Below are positions 5,424-10,188 of a stretch of 10,188 nucleotides of DNA, piece after piece; position 1 is the stretch's first letter, and each line of letters starts with the position of its first letter. A program made the position numbers and the translations under genes. Source of the stretch: an uncultured Collinsella sp. GTDB lineage: Bacteria; Actinomycetota; Coriobacteriia; Coriobacteriales; Coriobacteriaceae. The stretch covers positions 1 through 10,188 of the forward strand of contig URTL01000067.1 in assembly GCA_900550785.1 (NCBI GenBank), in the 5' to 3' direction. The notes beneath the pieces were generated by a model. It did not search any database. It was not told the DNA's origin and saw only the letters and a program-made list of their open reading frames with translations.

Positions 5424-6539
5424 AACCGCAGCCGTCCACGATCGAGCAGTTTTGCGTCTAACGGGCATCTTTCCGTCGATTACTCCCAATTTTGTCCAGT
5501 CAACGAATAGTTCAGACCGGAGCAATGTCTCAGCCCTTTGCTCATCTGAGCTTTTATCACGATATTCAGCATCGAGCATCCTGCATATGGCCTTAACGAT
5601 CGCGCGGAATCTATCCTCATCGGATATCTGTCTGTGTGTCAGGAGAAGTACATCGTAGCCCATGGCCTGAAGGGCCGTCATGCGGTCAGCGTCACGCAAG
5701 CCATCCCCTGCGCGTCCGTGCGAGGCCTTTCCCTGACATTCAATGGCCACCTGTCGCCTGCCGTCCGGCGAAGAAAGAAGTAGGTCGATATATACACGGG
5801 ACTTTCCCACAATCGCTCGAGCACTTGTGCTTAGCGTCACTTCGACATTGAGCTCTATGCCGCAAAACCCCTCGCCTCCCAGGGCTCGCGGCAGTCCAAG
5901 CAACAAATACGCCTCGACCTCAAAAGGCGACGCGGCACCCAATGGAACAAGTTGCGATACCGCCATAAATCTATTGCCGTAACGCATCCCGCAAACATCT
6001 GAACAAAAACGGTCAAGGTCTCTGCCCAAAACCAAAGCGTCTCGACGCCATAAATTTGAGGCGGTGCCGTCCTCGGACGGACAGCGCACCCAACCGAACG
6101 TTGTCGAAATCGCGCCCGAATCAATTGCACGCGTAAGCTCCGCCTCAAGTGCCACCGGCAGAGCGCACACCGCAAACAAGCCACACATCTCCGCCAATAC
6201 CAAAAGAAGCTGAAGATCCGTCAGATGCCGCGACATGGTGAATGCCGTCAGTAGAGGAGACGTAATCAAAAATCCGTGCTCCGTTTCCAGCACGGATTCC
6301 CTGGGGAGCTCACCAAGGAACAGCCGCTGCCTAATGCTGGCAGGGCAAGTCCGTTTGTTTCTCGTCCGAACCAATGTATGCAACGGAAAGCCGAGCACAA
6401 CCGCAGCCGTCGGGTTACGGGCGAGGTCATATCGCTGCCGGTCTTCTTCCGGCCGTGGAAGTGGCGGACACAAAGCGCGAACCTGAGGAGGCAAACGCCA
6501 GTACCTAAAAGCCGATATGTCACAAAGTAGATCTTTCAT
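5412..6539 (-). CDS. DUF559/PD-(D/E)XK-like nuclease-fold protein, function unknown
   Basis: The 375-residue product has an unrecognised N-terminal part, beginning KDLLCDISAFRYWRLPPQ, which is weakly reminiscent of AbiEi-type antitoxin N-termini. Its C-terminal third looks like a DUF559/Vsr-like nuclease fold. Counting from the upstream GTG at 6545, that third has YIDLLL at 252-257 (Asp254), VAIECQGKASH at 266-276 (Glu269, Gln271, Gly272, His276), RDADR at 284-288, then ALQAMGYDVLLLTHRQI (291-307). This is the D ... ExxG..H ... D.R ... L...GY.VL order of that fold. The ATG at 6539 is chosen over the in-frame GTG at 6545; neither has a clear ribosome binding site, so the start is uncertain. 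The last residues (VLSE) and stop come from repeat copy 1, and copy 2 lies upstream, so the gene is bracketed by repeats. It may act in defence or regulation; no role is proven. Confidence 0.75.
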   Translation of the reverse strand: MKDLLCDISAFRYWRLPPQVRALCPPLPRPEEDRQRYDLARNPTAAVVLGFPLHTLVRTRNKRTCPASIRQRLFLGELPRESVLETEHGFLITSPLLTAFTMSRHLTDLQLLLVLAEMCGLFAVCALPVALEAELTRAIDSGAISTTFGWVRCPSEDGTASNLWRRDALVLGRDLDRFCSDVCGMRYGNRFMAVSQLVPLGAASPFEVEAYLLLGLPRALGGEGFCGIELNVEVTLSTSARAIVGKSRVYIDLLLSSPDGRRQVAIECQGKASHGRAGDGLRDADRMTALQAMGYDVLLLTHRQISDEDRFRAIVKAICRMLDAEYRDKSSDEQRAETLLRSELFVDWTKLGVIDGKMPVRRKTARSWTAAVLSE

Positions 6540-6545
6540 AGACAC

Positions 6546-6722
6546 AGGAAAACACGAATTTCAACCCAGTCAGTCACGATGCGGCGCGAACGCACCGAAA
6601 ATGGCGCCGAACGCACCGCCAAGTTTTCAACAGCCCTCCCCAACTGGCCAAAAGCTTGCCAAAAGCTGGACGAAGCCCTGTTGAAAACCCCATTTTTTTC
6701 TTATGCAGAAACTTTGCGCGGC
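6546..6722. other. Intergenic stretch with short direct repeats, no gene seen
   Basis: No credible coding region or strong promoter is visible. It has tandem-like short repeats (CGAACGCACCG twice near 6587-6619, GCCAAAAGCT twice near 6647-6667) and the inverted repeat listed separately. It may be a relic of an inserted repetitive element next to repeat copy 2. Confidence 0.5.
6623..6699 (+). repeat. Inverted repeat GTTTTCAACAG with 3' T run
   Basis: GTTTTCAACAG (6623-6633) is a perfect inverted repeat of CTGTTGAAAAC (6678-6688), separated by 44 bases. On the plus strand the right arm is followed by CCCA and seven T residues (6693-6699), giving terminator-like geometry, although no plus-strand gene precedes it. 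It adjoins repeat copy 2 and may be a second repeat family or the end of an unannotated plus-strand RNA. Confidence 0.5.
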
Positions 6723-6843
6723 AAGTGAGTAGACTTTTTTGAACATCCCGAGCAGGCCGGTCATCCTGCTTTTCAAAACCACAGGTAGATAGCTTGTTAC
6801 AAAACTGTCTGGTCGCCAAAGTGCCAAAAGTCTACTCACTTAG
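6723..6843. repeat. MITE-like inverted-repeat element, copy 2
   Basis: Same orientation and length as the core of copy 1, with the terminal AAGTGAGTAGACTTTT and its complement conserved. Internal differences are mostly single substitutions and there are no gaps. The left end has lost the outer CT. The right end overlaps the 3' end of pdxR: reading the minus strand, the final Lys codon and the TGA stop lie inside the element (AAG TGA), with the Pro codon across its edge. Transcripts through it could fold into a long terminal helix. Confidence 0.8.
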
Positions 6844-8272
6844 GTTGCAGAGTGCCCCCGATTAGCTGCAATTCCAAGATATTAAGCACTTTTGGACTCA
6901 AATCGTCATACTGAACAAGAATTTGACTTGAGTTTTCAGGGACAGATGCGCCGTCGGCACACCAATAACAGTCACTGATATCGACAAAAGGGATACTCGA
7001 GCGCGTGAGAGCCCGCACAAAAGAGCTTCCGCCCGCTCCGCGCTCCGCAACCACGGTGCAGTAAAGGCCTGCGTCCGCATGCTCGATCGAGACCTCCCCT
7101 GCCGGGAACGCTTTCCGTACAAGCGCCGCCAGGCCATCGCGCGCCTCGCGAGCGCGCACGCGCACGCGGTTCACATGTCGCTCGTAATCACCCGATTCCA
7201 GCAAACGAGCCAAAGCGACCTGGTCAACAGAGCTCACCGATGAGGCGTAAAAACCAAGGTTGCATCTAAACCGCTCCATCAGCTCATCGGGCAGGACCAT
7301 ATACGCCAAACGCAGGGCCGACGACAAACTTTTTGAAAACGTGTTGGTGTAGATAACCGACTGGGCGGCATCGATTGATGCGAGCGCGGGAATCGGCTTG
7401 CCGGCAAGGCGAAACTCACAATCAAAGTCATCCTCGATGAGATACCGGCCTGGTCGCTCGGCGGCCCAGCTGAGCAGCGCGTAGCGACGCGCAATGCTCG
7501 TCACAAGGCCGGTCGGATACTGATGGGATGGCATCAGGTGAAGGACATCGGCCCCAGTTTTCTGCAGAGCGCTCAAGTCCACGCCCTCATCATCCAATGG
7601 GATATGTCGAACTTTGCAGCCCATAGCCTGATAGATGCGCGTCAGACGCAAATAGCCCGGGTCCTCAACGGCATACACCTTGTCGGCTCCAAGCAACTGA
7701 ACCAACATGGTATCGAGCAGCTGGGCGCCCGCACCGATAACAATGTTATTAGGATCGACATTCATGCCCCTCGTCCCACGCAGATGGTGAGCGATTGCGC
7801 GTCTTAGCCGAGCGGTGCCCTGTGCCGGTGCGGGCGAAAAGATTTCGCGTTCGTCTTCGGACGTCAGCGTCGCCCGTAGCGCGCTTTGCCAAAGCCGCGC
7901 CGCCTCCAAAGCGGAAGGAGAAAGTGCATCGAATCGCTCGACCTGTCCGTTGACATCATGCGCGCTGGGGCCCACAGAGACGGCATCTCGCTCGACACCT
8001 TCCGCAGCCAAAGGCAAAACCGGTGCATCCGGAAGCTCGCAAGCGTAGTAACCGCGACGCGGCATTGAGCAAATATAGCCCTCGGCAAGCAACTGGCTAT
8101 ACGCATTCTCGATTGTAATGACACTAATTCCCAGATGACTGGCAAAGGCGCGCTTGGACGGCAGATGCTCCCCCGCCGCAATGCGGCCAGCAACGATATC
8201 ATCTCGAATTTGCTGGTAAACATACTCATAGAGCGATGCTTCGCCGCGTTTTTCCAAATTGTAGTCAAGCAT
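6836..8272 (-). CDS. pdxR: MocR/PdxR-family transcriptional regulator of PLP synthesis
   Basis: A 478-residue fusion of a GntR-type winged helix-turn-helix (about residues 13-75, with PSKRAFASHLGIS and AYSQLLAEGYI) to a fold-type I aminotransferase-like domain. The latter keeps PLP-binding features: GAGAQ at 180-184, EDPGY at 203-207, EDDFDCEF at 280-287 and the Schiff-base lysine in TFSKSL (Lys314). Such proteins sense PLP rather than catalyse transamination and control pdxST. It is divergent from pdxS, which strongly supports the name. The ATG at 8272 is preferred (AGGTGA seven bases upstream); the in-frame ATG at 8305 lacks a ribosome binding site and would lie among the putative operator half-sites. 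The C-terminal PK and stop are supplied by repeat copy 2, so the tail may be shorter or longer in relatives. Confidence 0.9.
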   Translation of the reverse strand: MLDYNLEKRGEASLYEYVYQQIRDDIVAGRIAAGEHLPSKRAFASHLGISVITIENAYSQLLAEGYICSMPRRGYYACELPDAPVLPLAAEGVERDAVSVGPSAHDVNGQVERFDALSPSALEAARLWQSALRATLTSEDEREIFSPAPAQGTARLRRAIAHHLRGTRGMNVDPNNIVIGAGAQLLDTMLVQLLGADKVYAVEDPGYLRLTRIYQAMGCKVRHIPLDDEGVDLSALQKTGADVLHLMPSHQYPTGLVTSIARRYALLSWAAERPGRYLIEDDFDCEFRLAGKPIPALASIDAAQSVIYTNTFSKSLSSALRLAYMVLPDELMERFRCNLGFYASSVSSVDQVALARLLESGDYERHVNRVRVRAREARDGLAALVRKAFPAGEVSIEHADAGLYCTVVAERGAGGSSFVRALTRSSIPFVDISDCYWCADGASVPENSSQILVQYDDLSPKVLNILELQLIGGTLQPK

Positions 8273-8283
8273 GAGCCTATCAC

Positions 8284-8325
8284 CTGACCTTATCGGGTCA
8301 TTCAATCTGGTATTAGTCTGACCTT
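8284..8325. promoter_or_regulatory. Putative PdxR operator between pdxR and pdxS
   Basis: Three TGACC half-sites lie in the divergent intergenic region: direct copies in CTGACCTT at 8284-8291 and again at 8318-8325, and an inverted GGTCA at 8296-8300. Centre-to-centre spacings are 11 and 23 bp, close to one and two helical turns. MocR regulators often bind direct repeats, sometimes with an inverted third. The last half-site overlaps a possible pdxS -35. Confidence 0.45.
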
Positions 8326-8352
8326 GTTATTATCTCGAAAACTGAGTATTTC
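8324..8352 (+). promoter_or_regulatory. Possible pdxST promoter
   Basis: TTGTTA (8324-8329), 17 bases, TATTTC (8347-8352). The -35 is fair but the -10 matches at only three positions, as might be expected for an activator-dependent promoter, and it overlaps the distal TGACC half-site. Confidence 0.3.
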
Positions 8353-8417
8353 GCCATACCAAGCTCCCCGATAGGATGTTCCGTCAAGCAATGCACATGC
8401 CAACCAAGGGAGCAACC

Positions 8418-9308
8418 ATGGCAGAACAGACCAGCAAGGCAGATCGCGTCAAACTCAACCGCGAGCTCGCACAGATGCTCAAGGGCGGCGTCATCATGGA
8501 CGTCACCACGCCCGAGCAGGCACGCATCGCCGAAGAGGCAGGCGCCTGCGCCGTCATGGCTCTCGAGCGCATCCCGGCCGACATCCGCGCCGCCGGCGGC
8601 GTGTCGCGCATGAGTGACCCCAAGATGATCAAGGGCATTCAAGAGGCCGTCTCCATCCCCGTCATGGCCAAGTGCCGCATCGGTCACATCGTCGAGGCGC
8701 AGGTCCTTCAAGCCATCGAGATCGACTACATCGATGAGTCCGAGGTTCTCTCCCCTGCCGACGATGTCTACCACATCGACAAGACCCAGTTTGACGTCCC
8801 GTTTGTCTGCGGTGCCCGCGACCTGGGCGAGGCGCTGCGCCGCGTCGCCGAGGGCGCCACGATGATTCGTACCAAGGGCGAGCCGGGCACGGGCGACGTC
8901 GTCCAAGCCGTACGCCACATGCGTAAGATCCAAAAGCAGATCCGTGACGTTGTCGCCCTGCGCGATGATGAGCTCTTTGAGGCAGCCAAACAGCTGCAGG
9001 TTCCGGTCGAACTGGTCCGCGAGGTCCATGCCACGGGCAAGCTTCCCGTCGTGAACTTTGCCGCCGGCGGCGTAGCGACCCCCGCCGACGCCGCGCTGAT
9101 GATGCAGCTGGGCGCCGAGGGTGTCTTTGTCGGCTCGGGCATCTTTAAGAGCGGCGACCCCGCCAAGCGCGCCGCTGCCATCGTCAAGGCCGTGGCCAAC
9201 TTCACCGACACCAAGCTCATCGCCGAGCTTTCGGAGGACCTGGGCGAGGCCATGGTGGGCATCAACGCCGACGAGATTGAGATCATCATGGAGGAGCGCG
9301 GGCGCTAG
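8418..9308 (+). CDS. pdxS: Pyridoxal 5'-phosphate synthase, synthase subunit PdxS
   Basis: PdxS condenses ribose 5-phosphate, glyceraldehyde 3-phosphate and ammonia into PLP; the ammonia comes from PdxT. At 296 residues it has the standard length and is a (beta/alpha)8 barrel that assembles into a dodecamer. Key residues are intact: Asp28 in VIMDV, the first Schiff-base lysine Lys85 in AKCRIGH, and the second, Lys153, in RTKGEPGTG. The phosphate-binding part, FAAGGVATPADAALMMQLGA (214-233) with VGSGIFKS (238-245), is also intact. The ATG at 8418 has AAGGGAG five bases upstream; in-frame codons back to 8376 (MFRQAMHMPTKGAT) have no such signal and are rejected. pdxT follows after 20 bp on the same strand, and pdxR is divergent. 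Confidence 0.98.
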   Translation: MAEQTSKADRVKLNRELAQMLKGGVIMDVTTPEQARIAEEAGACAVMALERIPADIRAAGGVSRMSDPKMIKGIQEAVSIPVMAKCRIGHIVEAQVLQAIEIDYIDESEVLSPADDVYHIDKTQFDVPFVCGARDLGEALRRVAEGATMIRTKGEPGTGDVVQAVRHMRKIQKQIRDVVALRDDELFEAAKQLQVPVELVREVHATGKLPVVNFAAGGVATPADAALMMQLGAEGVFVGSGIFKSGDPAKRAAAIVKAVANFTDTKLIAELSEDLGEAMVGINADEIEIIMEERGR

Positions 9309-9328
9309 TCCAGCAGAAAGGATCGCAC

Positions 9329-9916
9329 ATGAGCGATTATGCAGACCAAACGGTCGCCGTGCTGGCGGTCCAAGGCGCTTTTGCCGAGCACGAGGCAAGA
9401 CTATCTGAGCTGGGCGCGCACTGTATTGAGCTGAGGCAGGCGACCGATTTGAAGCAAGACTTTGACCGTCTGGTACTTCCCGGCGGCGAGTCTACCGTTC
9501 AAGGGAAGCTGCTTGATGAGTTGGGCATGCTCGAGGAGCTTCGTGCCCACATTGTTGAAGGCATGCCCGTCCTTGGCACCTGCGCCGGCCTGATTCTACT
9601 GGCTCACGACCTTGCCGCCCATGACGATAAGGGCACGCCGCGTTTGGCAACCATGGATGTACTTGTCGAGCGCAATGCCTACGGCAGGCAGCTCGGCAGC
9701 TTTCGCACAAAGGGGCAGGTAGGCGGCATCGACGGTGAGGTGCCGCTGACGTTTATCCGCGCGCCCCGCATCGTCGAAGTGCACGGCGACGCAAAGGCCT
9801 TAGCGAAAGTCGACGGCCGTATCGTCGCCGCGCGCCAGGGCAACCAGCTCGGCGTAACCTTCCACCCCGAACTCGATGAAGACACCCGCCTCCACGAACT
9901 GTTCCTACAAATGTAG
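9329..9916 (+). CDS. pdxT: Pyridoxal 5'-phosphate synthase, glutaminase subunit PdxT
   Basis: PdxT hydrolyses glutamine and channels ammonia to PdxS. This 195-residue class I glutamine amidotransferase carries the catalytic triad Cys85 (GTCAGL at 83-88), His179 and Glu181 (FHPEL at 178-182), the oxyanion-hole region LPGGEST (50-56), and the N-terminal strand VLAVQGAF. Length and motif order are typical. The ATG has AAAGGA six bases upstream and lies 20 bp after the pdxS stop, so the two genes form one operon. No good intrinsic terminator with a T run follows, but a large hairpin begins 45 bp after the stop. Confidence 0.97.
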   Translation: MSDYADQTVAVLAVQGAFAEHEARLSELGAHCIELRQATDLKQDFDRLVLPGGESTVQGKLLDELGMLEELRAHIVEGMPVLGTCAGLILLAHDLAAHDDKGTPRLATMDVLVERNAYGRQLGSFRTKGQVGGIDGEVPLTFIRAPRIVEVHGDAKALAKVDGRIVAARQGNQLGVTFHPELDEDTRLHELFLQM

Positions 9917-9960
9917 GCAGAAGAGTAGAAACGAGCGTGGATTTTCGGACACATAACGAA

Positions 9961-10026
9961 TGAGAGTGGATGATCTCCCACTTTGAGCTTGAATGCAGGC
10001 TCAAAGTGGGAGATTATCCACTCTCA
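9961..10026. repeat. Long palindromic hairpin (28-bp stem) downstream of pdxT
   Basis: Positions 9961-9988 are complementary to 9999-10026 over 28 bp with a single G-T pair, leaving a 10-base loop (TTGAATGCAG). Neither side has a T run, so it is not a standard terminator, though such a stem could stop polymerase or protect the pdxST mRNA 3' end. The near-perfect symmetry suggests a palindromic mobile or repetitive element. Confidence 0.8.
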
Positions 10027-10030
10027 TGCT

Positions 10031-10065
10031 ATGTAGTCGTTGGGGACGTTCTTAAACGACTACAT
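10031..10065. repeat. Second hairpin downstream of pdxT (11-bp stem)
   Basis: ATGTAGTCGTT (10031-10041) is a perfect inverted repeat of AACGACTACAT (10055-10065) around a 13-base loop. It starts four bases after the larger hairpin ends. Confidence 0.7.
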
Positions 10066-10188
10066 CGCGATAGACGACCACGTTTGCCCAGATAAAACCG
10101 ACCAAAATAAACCTGTCCCTTTTTGGCAGGTTTGGACTATGGGAACGCCGATGTTTTGGCAACGCCAGCGAGCGCCGCCCAGGGCGAA
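10060..10188 (-). other. Open frame entering from the right edge, possibly repeat-derived
   Basis: The minus strand is open from base 10188 to a TAG at 10062-10060 (42 codons seen). The translation starts FALGGARWRCQNIGV and includes CQKGTG and FWSVLSGQTWSS. The frame crosses one hairpin and stops inside another, and no known family is recognised. It could be the 3' end of a gene outside the window or a chance frame through repetitive DNA. Confidence 0.2.
10109..10133. repeat. Third hairpin near the right edge
   Basis: AAACCTG (10109-10115) is complementary to CAGGTTT (10127-10133), and CC/GG inside extends the stem with one bulge. The loop region (TCCCTTTTTGG) resembles the TGTCCCCTTT of the hairpin near 155-165. 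Confidence 0.5.

Noticed and set aside
8313..9398. Long minus-strand open frame (361 codons) opposite pdxS
   Set aside because: It mirrors the codon structure of pdxS, has a low-complexity G/L/A/D-rich translation, no recognisable domain, and pdxS itself is unambiguous.
1..10188. CRISPR array, tRNA or rRNA genes, replication origin, integrase or transposase genes
   Set aside because: No regularly spaced repeats, no cloverleaf with conserved T-loop sequence, no DnaA-box cluster and no recombinase motifs were found by reading both strands.

Overview
The window is about 58% G+C by eye, with tight Shine-Dalgarno-led operons and an anaerobe's gene set: a rubrerythrin with an N-terminal rubredoxin, a fermentative alcohol/aldehyde dehydrogenase pair and the PdxST route to vitamin B6. 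Together with the style of the intergenic repeats this suggests a high-GC gut anaerobe of the Coriobacteriia, most likely Collinsella or a close relative. The organism is inferred; no marker gene is present.

Layout: (1) 1-1319, minus strand: the start of a YdjC/ChbG-type carbohydrate deacetylase (running off the left edge), a small metallophosphoesterase, a 59-residue charged protein and a HIRAN-domain protein, closely spaced and probably partly co-transcribed in the order HIRAN, charged protein, phosphoesterase, deacetylase. (2) 1320-1744: an apparently empty stretch that holds a 27-codon hydrophobic peptide ORF (1556-1639). Its start region has a Shine-Dalgarno sequence locked in a 6-bp hairpin, and upstream lies a full match to the Gram-positive LexA (SOS) box. 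This resembles a SOS-induced TisB-like toxin peptide, perhaps with an antisense RNA on the plus strand. (3) 1745-4353, minus: an iron-dependent alcohol dehydrogenase followed 8 bp later by a class 3-type aldehyde dehydrogenase, with a Rex-like palindrome at the operon start. (4) 4354-5235, plus: promoter, structured leader, rubrerythrin and a strong intrinsic terminator. (5) 5301-6843: a DUF559/PD-(D/E)XK-like nuclease-fold gene (minus) flanked by two direct copies, about 82% identical, of a 121-123 bp element with 18-bp terminal inverted repeats. The element end carries stop codons in all three frames and forms the 3' end of both this gene and pdxR. (6) 6836-9916: pdxR (MocR family, minus) divergent from pdxS-pdxT (plus), with TGACC half-sites between them. 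(7) 9917-10188: a cluster of three hairpins, the first with a 28-bp stem.

How the genes work together: PdxS and PdxT form the glutamine-dependent pyridoxal 5'-phosphate synthase, and PdxR is the likely PLP-sensing regulator of the pair. The two dehydrogenases would interconvert alcohol, aldehyde and acid with NAD(P)H, and the Rex-like site would tie them to the NADH/NAD ratio. Rubrerythrin detoxifies peroxide. The most interesting candidates are the SOS-box peptide locus and the repeat that supplies gene 3' ends.
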